Shown: positions 43,147 to 51,909 of the stretch, in pieces
Layout of the letters: each line of letters begins with the position of its first letter
Position numbering within the stretch: the first letter of the stretch is position 1
From: Leptospirales bacterium
GTDB taxonomy: Bacteria > Spirochaetota > Leptospiria > Leptospirales > Leptonemataceae
Reading direction: 5' to 3'
NCBI GenBank assembly: GCA_016788865.1
Contig: JAEUSB010000066.1
Location: 1 to 63,109 of the forward strand
DNA: 63,109 bases
Notes under the pieces: generated by a model
Database searches by the model: none
Told to the model about the DNA's origin: nothing
What the model saw: the letters and a program-made list of their open reading frames with translations, nothing else
Program-made: the position numbers and the translations under genes

Positions 43147-44556
43147 TTATTTCGTTAATGCTTCCTGCGTTACTGCGACCATCCCCCCGGTCAAATCCTT
43201 CTCACATGGAATCATTACAGTCCAACCATCGCCCGGCGCTTCCGTCAGCGATTTGCCGTCGAGTGTATGGATCGATGGCACGCGTGTAAGAAAATTTCCA
43301 GTGGGATGAACGATTTCAATAACATCTCCCACCCGAATCAAATTCTTTATCTGAATAACAGCCGCACCGCGCGCGGGGTCGTAGGAGATAACATCGCCGG
43401 AGTATTTTGTTTCTGCCAGCGCTCTGTCTGTGTCATAGTTCTGCGTATCGTCGGCACCCTTGCGACTGAAGAATCCATCGGTGTAGCCGCGGCTTGCAAC
43501 TCGATCGAGATCACGGAGCAGTCCCGGGTCAAATGCTCTGCCGGCCATTGCATCGTCGATTGCACGGCGATACGCCTGGGCTGTGCGAGCGACATAGAAC
43601 CTGGACTTAGTCCTACCCTCGATCTTAAAACTATCTATTCCTATTTCCATCAATTGATGCACGTGTTCAATGGCGCGGAGGTCTTTGGAATTCATGATAT
43701 AGGTTCCATGCTCATCTTCGAAGACTGGCATCTTCTGACCTGGCCTGGATTTCTCTTCAATGAACCAGGGCCTGTCAGCAAGTGGATGGCGCGCCGTCGC
43801 ATTTCCAAATCCAACGGAGCCATCCATCAGGCTTGCAGAATCGATTGGAATATTCGCGTTTGCGTATTCGCCAGCGGATTGAGTTGAGTTTCCGGACGTC
43901 GAGGCGCAACCGCATCCACCGGCCGCGTCTTCTTCAGATGCGCCTTCCACTTTGTAGTTCCAACGGCATGCATTGCTGCAATTTCCCTGATTGGAGTCCC
44001 GGTGATTGAAGTATCCTGAGAGCAAACAACGACCGGAGTATGCAATGCAGAGCGAACCATGCACAAACACTTCGATCTCCATCTCCGGAACGAGTTGCTT
44101 GATCTCAGCAAGCTCATCGATGCGCAATTCGCGCGAGAGGATGATGCGGGGAATTCCAAGCTTGTGCCAGAACTTTACAGACGCGTAGTTCATTGTATTT
44201 GCCTGAACAGAGAGGTGGATGGCAACTTCCGGCCATTCCTCGCGCACCAGAGAAATCAGTCCAGGATCAGCCATGATGAGCGCGTCCGGCTTCATGGCAA
44301 TGAGTGGGGCCATATCTCGCACAAACGTCTTCACCTTATCGTTGTGTGGTAGGATATTGGCCGTTACATAAAATTGCTTTCCGAGCGCATGCGCCTCTTC
44401 GATTCCCTGTGCCAGTTCTTCGTGCTGGAACTCATTGTTCCGCATCCGCAAGCTATAGCGCGGTGAGCCTGCATAGACTGCGTCCGCGCCAAATGCAAAG
44501 GCGCTGCGCATTTTCTCCAGGTTGCCAGCAGGCAGGAGGAGCTCGGGTCGCTTCAT
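43147..44556 (-). CDS. trhP: TrhP/YegQ-type U32 peptidase family tRNA hydroxylation protein
   Basis: 469 residues from the ATG at 44556 (MKRPELLLPAGNLEKM), which is the family N-terminus; an in-frame GTG/ATG extension to 44679 overlaps the divergent gene. It follows E. coli YegQ closely: FGADAVYAGSPRYSLR, HALGKQFYV, PDALIMADPGLI, IHLSVQAN, the Cys-rich NQGNCSNACRW segment, EDEHGTYIMNSKDLR and IDSFKIEGRTKS. TrhP (with TrhO as the oxygen-dependent partner) makes 5-hydroxyuridine at tRNA wobble position 34, using prephenate and an iron-sulfur cluster (established). Between the Cys segment and the next block there is an extra Gly/Cys-rich insert (EEDAAGGCGCASTSG) not usual in the family. Confidence 0.9.
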   Translation of the reverse strand: MKRPELLLPAGNLEKMRSAFAFGADAVYAGSPRYSLRMRNNEFQHEELAQGIEEAHALGKQFYVTANILPHNDKVKTFVRDMAPLIAMKPDALIMADPGLISLVREEWPEVAIHLSVQANTMNYASVKFWHKLGIPRIILSRELRIDELAEIKQLVPEMEIEVFVHGSLCIAYSGRCLLSGYFNHRDSNQGNCSNACRWNYKVEGASEEDAAGGCGCASTSGNSTQSAGEYANANIPIDSASLMDGSVGFGNATARHPLADRPWFIEEKSRPGQKMPVFEDEHGTYIMNSKDLRAIEHVHQLMEIGIDSFKIEGRTKSRFYVARTAQAYRRAIDDAMAGRAFDPGLLRDLDRVASRGYTDGFFSRKGADDTQNYDTDRALAETKYSGDVISYDPARGAAVIQIKNLIRVGDVIEIVHPTGNFLTRVPSIHTLDGKSLTEAPGDGWTVMIPCEKDLTGGMVAVTQEALTK

Positions 44557-44639
44557 AATAGAAGAGAAATTGCGAAGGCCTATGCCGTCAATCCATGAAA
44601 TCTTGCGCGCCATACTGGAGCCATGGCGTCCAATAGGGC

Positions 44640-47066
44640 ATGAAGCGCTTCCTGATCCTGATCCTCTCTGCACTGGCATTTTCAGCTACAAGCCCGGAAG
44701 TCAAAACTTCAGGACAGGGCTGCGCGGAGGTGCTTGTCCCGGAAGAGATAGAAACGCAGCCATTCGAGCGGAAAAAAGATCCAAAGAATAAAAAAGACCC
44801 TTGCGAGATGTCAGATAGCAACATCGAGAAAGCTATCAGGGCAGTCCTCGCGAATGCAGCACCGCCCCGCGTTCAGGCCTCAGCATGGAACGGGAAAGAT
44901 AGCATCGCCAGGCTCGACATGCTCACCAGGCGGTTCGCACTTAAACCCGCAGAACTTGCGATGCTGAAGAAGCAGGGCTTCGTAGTGCCAGCCAGGCTTG
45001 AGTTTCCATCTTACGCGTTTGCATTCCATGAAATCTACCAGTCGCAGATGCCGCTTTTCGTTTCAATAGATTCCATTCTTCATGCAGTCTACGTTTCAAA
45101 CGACTCGCTCATCAAGTCCATCGAGCAGCGCACTCTCGAACCATTGCTTGCAGCCACTCTTTCAAAGATGCATTGTGAAATTGTCCGCGCAAAATATTCA
45201 GATGAAATGGCGCGCGATCTTGACCTGTATCTGACAGTTGCTCGCTCGCTCTTGCTGGGTAAGGAAGTCAAGCCGGAGCTGGGAGCAAATCCGCAGGTAA
45301 AGGAAATTCTGGAAAAGGCAAACGAGTCCTCAGGCATCACTGAAGTTGAAATATTTGGCCGCAGGCGCATGATTGATTTCAGCCAATTTCAACCGCGCGG
45401 CCACTACGATTCTATGCCGAACTATTTTCGCGCTGCCATGTGGCTTTCGCGTTTTGAATTCAATCTGGTTTCAAGGTCTTCGCGCAGCTCGCAGCCCGGC
45501 AACACACCCAATCCGGAAGAAACACCACGCGAGGCGCGACTGGCGCTCGGACTTTCAGATCTGGCCGTTCGCGCCGGAGTACTTGGTGATATCAATCGTA
45601 TGGATCGCGCCTGGGCCTTCCTCGCCGGTCAGCGCGAAGATGTTTCGATTGCGCAATTGGTTGAACTGCGAACCAAAGCAAGCATCAAGGACTTGAGCGA
45701 TCCGCAATCTGACGCAAAGCTACGTTCTGTGATTGGAGATAAGTTCAAGCGAACCGTGCGCCTACACTACATGCCAGAGGGAAGCAAGGATCTACCGGTC
45801 ATCACGACATTTCTTGGACCACGCATTGTTCCAGATTCCCGGGCTCTTATGCCCATAGTACATTCCGAAACACCCAATCGACACATGGTGCATGTGAGCG
45901 ATGCCGCTTACACTCTTGGAAACGATCGAGCAAAGGCTTATATTTCCGATCTGGCTAAGTTTCCGGGTCTGGACGCACAACTGGAGAAGGCGCGTCGAGA
46001 AATGCGAATCGAAACCGGACGTGATCTCTACAGCTCATGGCTGGGCGCGATTCAGAAGCTCAACGCGCCACCTTCTGGTACAGTCCCTACTTTTATGAAG
46101 TCCACCGCATTCCAGGACTTGAGACTCAATTCAACTATCACTGCTTTCGCGCAGATTCGGCACAACTACGTGCTGCTCGCTGCACAGACGTATTCAGAAG
46201 GCGGCTGCGAAATTCCGGATGCGTACGTTGAGCCTGCGATCGCCACGTACGATAGCCTGATAGCATACGCGGATCTGGGAGAAAAAGAAATTGGTGGAGT
46301 CGATCCAAAAGATATAGCGGGCGGACGGGCCTATTTCAAACGACTCGGCCGCATTCTGCGCGTACTCCGAACCATCGCCGTTCATCAAACAGAAGGCCGG
46401 ACCCTCTCGCCAGAATCGTTGAGATTCCTTTCCATGGTTGTAGAAATGGAACCTGAAACGACTGGATCTCCTGCCACATTCACAGGATGGTATTTTGAAC
46501 TGTTCCTGAATCGCGTCGAAGCATTGACGGAAGCCAGCCTGATTGCAGACTATTTCACGTCTGGAATGGAAGGCAAGGTTGCCTATGCGGGCGTTGCTTC
46601 GCCTCGCCTGGGTGTATTTATGATCGATGTCGGTGGAAAACCGCGAGCTGTAGTTGGCCCCGTCGCCAGGGGCTTTGAAACTCAAAGCTCAACTGAAAAG
46701 CGCCTGACGGATGCCGATGTGGACGCCGCCACAAAAGAAGATCCCTGGGCGCAATCATATACAATTCAGGCGCCACCGGTGCCTGCCTTTCGTCTGTCAT
46801 TCCAGACGCTTGATCAGGGCCTGCTTGAAATTGTGGCTCCGAGTTTAAAGAATATTACTATCGAATTTCTCGACCATCATCGCAAGGTGATCGAGTCCCG
46901 GACCTTCGCGCTTGAGAAAGGCAAGGTGTCCTTCGAGATGCCTATGAAGAAGGCTGAAAAAGTGAGAGCGCTCCATATGATAGTTGGAGAGTTCCACGCC
47001 TGGGAAGAAGTGAGCTGGATGGGCTTACACTATCAGACCAGCGAGTTTAAGGAACCGGAAGAATAA
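44640..47066 (+). CDS. Exported DUF3160 protein
   Basis: 808 residues with a signal peptide (MKRFLILILSALAFSATS). The mature protein matches DUF3160 by FHEIYQSQMPLFVSIDSILHAVYVSNDSLIKSIE (quoted here as SIDSILHAVYVSNDSL), SRFEFNL, and a late VHVSDAAYTLG and SYTIQAPPVPAF; the family is all-alpha, exported and of unknown function, common in archaea and spirochaetes. The start ATG at 44640 lies close to the trhP start on the other strand. A weak AGGG lies upstream. It converges on the TPM gene, with 37 bases between stops. Confidence 0.82.
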   Translation: MKRFLILILSALAFSATSPEVKTSGQGCAEVLVPEEIETQPFERKKDPKNKKDPCEMSDSNIEKAIRAVLANAAPPRVQASAWNGKDSIARLDMLTRRFALKPAELAMLKKQGFVVPARLEFPSYAFAFHEIYQSQMPLFVSIDSILHAVYVSNDSLIKSIEQRTLEPLLAATLSKMHCEIVRAKYSDEMARDLDLYLTVARSLLLGKEVKPELGANPQVKEILEKANESSGITEVEIFGRRRMIDFSQFQPRGHYDSMPNYFRAAMWLSRFEFNLVSRSSRSSQPGNTPNPEETPREARLALGLSDLAVRAGVLGDINRMDRAWAFLAGQREDVSIAQLVELRTKASIKDLSDPQSDAKLRSVIGDKFKRTVRLHYMPEGSKDLPVITTFLGPRIVPDSRALMPIVHSETPNRHMVHVSDAAYTLGNDRAKAYISDLAKFPGLDAQLEKARREMRIETGRDLYSSWLGAIQKLNAPPSGTVPTFMKSTAFQDLRLNSTITAFAQIRHNYVLLAAQTYSEGGCEIPDAYVEPAIATYDSLIAYADLGEKEIGGVDPKDIAGGRAYFKRLGRILRVLRTIAVHQTEGRTLSPESLRFLSMVVEMEPETTGSPATFTGWYFELFLNRVEALTEASLIADYFTSGMEGKVAYAGVASPRLGVFMIDVGGKPRAVVGPVARGFETQSSTEKRLTDADVDAATKEDPWAQSYTIQAPPVPAFRLSFQTLDQGLLEIVAPSLKNITIEFLDHHRKVIESRTFALEKGKVSFEMPMKKAEKVRALHMIVGEFHAWEEVSWMGLHYQTSEFKEPEE

Positions 47067-47103
47067 CCCGGGCGCGCGTTTGTGGCTATTGCGGGCGGAA
47101 TTT

Positions 47104-48669
47104 TCACCAGCTTCCGCCCGCTCCACCGCCGCCGGATCGGCCTCCGCCAAACGATCCTCCACTTGAAGAGCTCGAGCGACTTGAGGAGCTGCTGGAACTT
47201 GAGTAGGAGGAGGAAGATCCCGAGGAAGAGCCTGAAGAAGACCGAACGAGCTTTGGGATAGTGAACTGGGTTTCTTTTTTCCTTCCGCAATTCTTGCATT
47301 CGTGCTCTTCTCCGCCCTTGCCACTGCTCTCGTAGGTGGGAGATTGAATGGACCAGGTGCGAACTACGTGCGAAGTTAGGAATTGGCAGGCCTCGCATTT
47401 TGTGTACGATGAAGATTGCATGTATTTTTCAATCAGAACCTGCGAATCTTTTTCACAGAACCAAACGTCATAGTCCACGGACCCAATGCTTTCCTCCGTC
47501 AACTGTCCTTTATCCAGATGTGGATCTTCTTCAACCTCGCCAAGACGATGCATTGTATTCCCACAGGTAGGGCATGTGCGGGGCGTGTTCCTGAGTTTTC
47601 CCAGTTTCAATTTCAAAATCATCCAGGGTATGATCGAGAACATCGGAAAGGCGACTAACTCCGGAATCATGTTTTTGTTGGTTTCAAGGAGTCCATTGTA
47701 CAGTTGGTGAGCTTCAAGTTTCTGTTTCGCCACAAAATTGATTTTTCTAATTCGATAAGACATTGTCGCAATTGCCAGGGTAACGTACCCAATCCCCACC
47801 ATGTAATACCCCAGATACTGATCCAGATGACCGCCAAGGAGATAGATGAAGAATACGGTGTTGAAATTCCAGCAAAGTATATAGATCGCCATCAAAGGCC
47901 AGATGAAGACCAGAGGAATCCAGAGATAGAGAGGCATGGCCCCCATCTGAACGTCCTGGCCCGGGCGCCATTCTTTTGCTGGCTTCAGATTAACCCGAAT
48001 GTAAATCGCAAGGGCTATGAACGCAATGAGCACAACCAGAGAAAAGCCCAGCGTCGTGAAAACCCTTGGCAGGTGTGCTCGTTGGTACGCCTGCTTCTCC
48101 TCGATGGCCCTCTTCTGCTCGCGCTCCCGACGTTCTTCAGGAGGCATGTTGATCTCAGCCTTATTCTCGCGGAGAATTATAGCAATTGCTTTTGAAACTT
48201 CGATTAGCCCTTTGCCGTACGTCTTCGCTTTGAAATGGCGTGGAAGATGGTCCCGCCCCAGCTGAGCAAGTGTTGCATCGGGAAGAACACCTTCCAGACC
48301 ATAGCCGGTTTCAAACTCCCAGCGACGCTGGTCCAGGACTACAAGTAGAAGCAAACCATTGTCTTTCCCTGCCTTCCCGATTCCCCATTTGTTAAAGAGC
48401 CGAACGGCGAAGTCTTTGGGAATCTCGCTGCCAATCGAATCGACAATGACAACAGCATACTCGGCAGAAGTGTCCTTCTCGAGAGCAATCAGATCATCAT
48501 CGAGCTGCCGAATCTCAGCCTCATCGAGATTCGCGTCTGGATCGCTCACGTAGCCGCCATGGTCCTCCCTTGGATTGGGAACCGTATCAATTGTGTACGG
48601 GACCGCAAATGCGCCGACCGGAATCAGAATAAGATAGAAAGCAAACCCGCAGAATATCTTATGGCTCAT
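47104..48669 (-). CDS. TPM-domain membrane protein with Gly/Ser-rich tail (YgcG-like)
   Basis: 521 residues from the ATG at 48669, with GGGAG 8 bases upstream. A signal peptide (MSHKIFCGFAFYLILIPVGAFA) precedes a TPM domain (about 30-180): LDEAEIRQLDDDLIALE, VVIVDSIG and GLLLLVVLDQRRWEFETGYGLEGVLPD (shown as LVVLDQRRWEFETGYG). Three membrane segments follow (about 215-310), then a region with four Cys pairs (CPTCGN, CEACQ, CKNCGRK), which looks like a zinc ribbon, and a tail of Ser and Gly ending in GGGRSGGGGAGGSW, the usual TPM end. TPM proteins help assemble or repair membrane complexes such as photosystem II; here the target is unknown. The zinc-ribbon module is unusual for the family. Confidence 0.85.
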   Translation of the reverse strand: MSHKIFCGFAFYLILIPVGAFAVPYTIDTVPNPREDHGGYVSDPDANLDEAEIRQLDDDLIALEKDTSAEYAVVIVDSIGSEIPKDFAVRLFNKWGIGKAGKDNGLLLLVVLDQRRWEFETGYGLEGVLPDATLAQLGRDHLPRHFKAKTYGKGLIEVSKAIAIILRENKAEINMPPEERREREQKRAIEEKQAYQRAHLPRVFTTLGFSLVVLIAFIALAIYIRVNLKPAKEWRPGQDVQMGAMPLYLWIPLVFIWPLMAIYILCWNFNTVFFIYLLGGHLDQYLGYYMVGIGYVTLAIATMSYRIRKINFVAKQKLEAHQLYNGLLETNKNMIPELVAFPMFSIIPWMILKLKLGKLRNTPRTCPTCGNTMHRLGEVEEDPHLDKGQLTEESIGSVDYDVWFCEKDSQVLIEKYMQSSSYTKCEACQFLTSHVVRTWSIQSPTYESSGKGGEEHECKNCGRKKETQFTIPKLVRSSSGSSSGSSSSYSSSSSSSSRSSSSSGGSFGGGRSGGGGAGGSW

Positions 48670-48682
48670 CAAATGCTCCCGA

Positions 48683-48706
48683 CGCCTACCCGCCTTCGGG
48701 TAGGCG
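48683..48706. promoter_or_regulatory. Perfect 10-base hairpin upstream of the TPM gene
   Basis: CGCCTACCCG (48683-48692) and CGGGTAGGCG (48697-48706) form a perfect stem with a 4-base CCTT loop (AAGG on the minus strand). It sits 13 bases before the TPM start codon, next to its ribosome site, and about 75 bases before the STAS start on the other strand. It could be a 5' UTR element or protein-binding palindrome. Confidence 0.45.
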
Positions 48707-48780
48707 TTAAAATGATCACAAAATGCACAACAGTATTTTTTTCGGTAACGGTCGACGCATTAAATCGTCGAATTGAACAA

Positions 48781-49122
48781 ATGATGGACGTTCACGTACA
48801 TTCAGAGCGGGGCATTCACTTCCTGAACGTAACCGGCCGAGTTGACTATCAGACCGTTGATTCTCTCCAAAACGCGTTTGAAAAGTCCCTGCAAAGCGGC
48901 CGGACAAGGATTGTTTTGAACCTTGCAGACGCTTTGCTTATTGATTCCAGCGGAATCAGCACCATGATCCGTGCCCTCATGCGCGCCCGCAGCTACGGTG
49001 GAGATGTGAAACTGGCCGGAATGCGAGACAATCTCCTCTCCCTGTTTCACACCTCGTCGCTGCAGGTCACTTTTGAAATCTATCCTTCAAATGAAGCGGC
49101 CGCAAGCGCCTTCCCCGCTTGA
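48781..49122 (+). CDS. STAS-domain anti-sigma factor antagonist-like protein
   Basis: 113 residues from the ATG pair at 48781/48784 (MMDVHVHSERGIHFLN); a longer frame upstream to 48559 passes through the TPM leader and is not supported. The STAS fold shows GRVDYQTVDSLQNAFEKS, ILNLADALLIDSSGIST-like VLNLADALLIDSSG with the phosphorylatable Ser region DSSGIST, and VKLAGMRDNLLSLF. This is the RsbV/SpoIIAA type, expected to bind an anti-sigma kinase. It ends 3 bases from the FecR gene stop (convergent). No strong ribosome site is seen at the ATG. Confidence 0.86.
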   Translation: MMDVHVHSERGIHFLNVTGRVDYQTVDSLQNAFEKSLQSGRTRIVLNLADALLIDSSGISTMIRALMRARSYGGDVKLAGMRDNLLSLFHTSSLQVTFEIYPSNEAAASAFPA

Positions 49123-49124
49123 AT

Positions 49125-49940
49125 CTAGAAAGTTTGATTGGGCTTGATCTTCAGCGGATCTTGCGATGTGTCATGCTTAATTGTATTTTGATCGGCTGAA
49201 CGCGCCGATTCGGCCTGCTCCGGCCGATCGCTCAGCTCGGCAAATTTTCCAGCAACAGATTCGCGGACCTCGATCCCCTTGAGAGCGTCTGACTTCTTCA
49301 GCTCGTCAAGCAATGAGTTATACTCATTAATGTTGTTTTTCTGGAATACGGCCAAGCGTTTCAGAATGGCAAGTGCTCCGGGTGATAGAGGCCGGATCGC
49401 ATTTCGCGTCAAGTCTTCGCCATCGCGGATCACAATCTCACCCGATTGATCCATGATCAGATCCTTGCCAGCGTTGTTCTCGAGCCGAATGGCACCATCG
49501 TACAGAGCAACGCGTGTGGCCTTCTCTTCAATAGATACCAGAAAGGTGGTACCCCGGACTCCAGCAAGAGCAGTTGGCGTGCTCACGACGAACTCGCCCT
49601 GGCGCTCCAGCTTCTTCAAGAAGACTGCCGTAGAACCGGTTTTCAGATCAATCCTTGTTTTGACGTTTTCCTGAGCCTGGGCCACAAGCAGCTCACTTTG
49701 CTCGGCCATACGGAAGATTCCCTGTCCACGGACAAAGATTTCAAGGGTGGCCGCAGGCCCCGTCTTCAGGCGGTCGCCTTCTTTGATGTAGTCCCCAACG
49801 GCCAGATTCTTGTCTGCGCCAACGATCTGCGCCTGACCGGTCACAAACATCACTCGCGCTGCGGGATATTCCTGATTCTTGATCCCGGGCTTAGAACATG
49901 CTACGGCCAGGACCAGTAAGACAAATATCGAAGTTCTCAT
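49125..49940 (-). CDS. FecR-domain lipoprotein
   Basis: 271 residues from the ATG at 49940, preceded by GAGGT at 6-base spacing. Signal and lipobox: MRTSIFVLLVLAVACSK. A FecR domain follows (about 35-180): GDYIKEGDRLKTGPAATLEIFVRG, GSTAVFLKKL, VSTPTALAGVRGTTFLV (cited by parts PTALAGVRGTTF) and ALYDGAIRLEN. The tail is helical and charged. FecR domains sense signals in the envelope; alone in a lipoprotein the role is unclear but this form is common in spirochaetes. Divergent from the 7TM-SpoIIE gene, whose start is 85 bases away; convergent with the STAS gene. Confidence 0.9.
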   Translation of the reverse strand: MRTSIFVLLVLAVACSKPGIKNQEYPAARVMFVTGQAQIVGADKNLAVGDYIKEGDRLKTGPAATLEIFVRGQGIFRMAEQSELLVAQAQENVKTRIDLKTGSTAVFLKKLERQGEFVVSTPTALAGVRGTTFLVSIEEKATRVALYDGAIRLENNAGKDLIMDQSGEIVIRDGEDLTRNAIRPLSPGALAILKRLAVFQKNNINEYNSLLDELKKSDALKGIEVRESVAGKFAELSDRPEQAESARSADQNTIKHDTSQDPLKIKPNQTF

Positions 49941-50025
49941 TAGTGACCTCTGTACATAAAGTAACCAGCAAGACAATTTGATTTGTGCTTTTTTTGAGAG
50001 CCGCTCTGCAAATCTTATCCAGGAT

Positions 50026-51909
50026 ATGCCGTTTGGAGGAAAATCCGAAGCAAAGCGCAGTATGCTTTGCATGCTGGTTGTAGCATTTTGTATCGTTGGT
50101 GTAAACTGCTCCCAGCAGAGTGTTCGGCCTCAGATAGAAAAACTGGAATCAGGAACTCCTGAATCACCAACCGCATCGTGGAGAATGCTGACTACCGAGG
50201 TTCCCAATCTTGGATATTCCCGCAGCGTCTGGATAAGAATGCCTGTGGAAAATACTCAGAACCAAAAATCCAACCAGGTCCTGGAAGTTGAAGCGCCTTG
50301 GCTCGATCAGGTGGATTTCTTCTTGCACGATCTATCGGATCCGCGGCGCGCGGGATTGTTGCGCCCCAGGGACCCCACGGTTGTCCGCCACCACAGAAAT
50401 CCAACGTTTGAATTTTCCCTTGAACCCGGCCAGAAGACTTTCCTCTACATTCGCGCGGAGACCTCCGGGCTGCTGACATTACCGGTCCAGCTCTGGACAA
50501 CTGAACGATTTGCAGACAAAGTTCAAGGCGAATACGCGTTGCACGGCATCTATTTTGGGACAATCGGCGCCATGCTCATCTATAACCTGGCGGTACTGGT
50601 GTTCTTGCGGGATAAAAGCTATCTGTACTACTGCATTCATCTGCTGGCCATCCTTATTTTCTACTTAGCCCTCGGTGGATTTCTTGCGCAGTACGTTCCC
50701 ATGAGCATTCCTTTTATCAAACCGGCAATGCTCGCATCGAGCCTGCTCAGCCTTTTTGCAGTCTGCATATTCAACCGGAACTTTCTTGAGAGCTGGCGAT
50801 TCAGCAAGTGGCTCGACAGAATCGTCCGAGGACTCGGTTGGATTTGTGCGCTATCGATTCTGGTTTCCGTCCTGCTCCCGTACGGGATTGGAGTGCGGAT
50901 TCCAAACCTTCTCTCGGCGCTCGTAGGTATTGCGTTGATTGCAAACGCAATAATGGCGTTCCTCCGCGGTGTGGATCAAAGCAAGTATTTCCTCATAGCA
51001 TGGCTGGCGCTGGCCGTGGGTGTGGTTTTCGAGTTTGCTACAAAATTTGGCTTCATTGAGGTTACGCCGGCCGGCCGATTTGGTGTGCAACTGGGCACAT
51101 TGCTTGAGGCCATATTGTTTTCCATTGCCCTTGGGCGCCGGATTCGCTCGCTATCCATCGAACGCGCATCTTCACAGGAGCGACTCGGGAAAATAGAAAG
51201 GGAAATGGACCTCGCGCGATCAATTCAGAAACGCATTCTACCTCAAAGCACCCCGGAGATCGCCGGCGCAAACATTGGAGTGAAATATTTACCGTTAGGC
51301 GCCGTTGGTGGTGACTTTTACGACTTTATAAAGCTCGATGCGGATCGATTTGGTGTGTTTGTGGCAGACGTGACCGGGCATGGTGTCAGCGCGGCCATGG
51401 ATTCGTCCACAGTGAAAATGGCATTCTTGAACGAGGCGGAAGCAGCTTCACGCCCGGAAGAACTCCTGGCAAACATGAATCGTTTCCTCAGAGACTTCCT
51501 CGATTTCCGTTTCGTCAGCGCCGCCTATGCATATATCAATCTAAAGACCATGGAAATGGTTTTTGCGGCGGCGGGCCATCCGCCCATTCTACTCGTGCGC
51601 GATAAGAAGTGCACTATGCTCGAATCTGAAGGCAGCCTGCTTGGAATGGTATCCGGAGCGGTATTTCAAAACAAGAGAATCGAGCTGAGACCAGGGGATC
51701 GGCTGATCTTCTATACAGATGGTCTGTACGAAAGGCCGGATGGACAAACCGAATTGAACCAGCTTTGCAAAGTTGCCGAATCAATCGCACACATGGACCT
51801 TCTCGCGTTCTGCAATCGCTTACCGGAATTGATGGCCCGTGGCGTAGCGTTAGACGACATTACTCTGGTGGTTCTGGACCTGAAAGATCGTCAAAACTCC
51901 CCTTCCTGA
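50026..51909 (+). CDS. 7TM sensor with SpoIIE-type phosphatase output
   Basis: 627 residues from the ATG at 50026; an internal ATG at 50062 is possible. A lipobox-like VGVNCSQQ ends the signal. A 7TMR-DISM-like periplasmic domain (about 45-185) with ASWRMLTTE and SVWIRMPVEN leads to seven membrane segments (about 190-395). A coiled-coil linker with REMDLARSIQKRILP, typical of SpoIIE signalling helices, is followed by the phosphatase: VGGDFYDFIKL, VADVTGHGVSAAM, AAGHPPILLV, FYTDGLYER and LDDITLVVLDL, all Asp residues present. It should dephosphorylate a STAS protein when a ligand binds outside. The last 50 bases overlap the convergent DUF4105 gene. Confidence 0.92.
   Translation: MPFGGKSEAKRSMLCMLVVAFCIVGVNCSQQSVRPQIEKLESGTPESPTASWRMLTTEVPNLGYSRSVWIRMPVENTQNQKSNQVLEVEAPWLDQVDFFLHDLSDPRRAGLLRPRDPTVVRHHRNPTFEFSLEPGQKTFLYIRAETSGLLTLPVQLWTTERFADKVQGEYALHGIYFGTIGAMLIYNLAVLVFLRDKSYLYYCIHLLAILIFYLALGGFLAQYVPMSIPFIKPAMLASSLLSLFAVCIFNRNFLESWRFSKWLDRIVRGLGWICALSILVSVLLPYGIGVRIPNLLSALVGIALIANAIMAFLRGVDQSKYFLIAWLALAVGVVFEFATKFGFIEVTPAGRFGVQLGTLLEAILFSIALGRRIRSLSIERASSQERLGKIEREMDLARSIQKRILPQSTPEIAGANIGVKYLPLGAVGGDFYDFIKLDADRFGVFVADVTGHGVSAAMDSSTVKMAFLNEAEAASRPEELLANMNRFLRDFLDFRFVSAAYAYINLKTMEMVFAAAGHPPILLVRDKKCTMLESEGSLLGMVSGAVFQNKRIELRPGDRLIFYTDGLYERPDGQTELNQLCKVAESIAHMDLLAFCNRLPELMARGVALDDITLVVLDLKDRQNSPS

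Noticed and set aside
44557..44679. N-terminal extension of TrhP
   Set aside because: Family members start at the MKRPELLLPAG-type segment, and the extension would overlap the DUF3160 start on the other strand.
48559..48780. Longer STAS protein starting in the TPM leader
   Set aside because: The extension covers the hairpin and the divergent gene start and has no domain pattern; the STAS fold begins at 48781.
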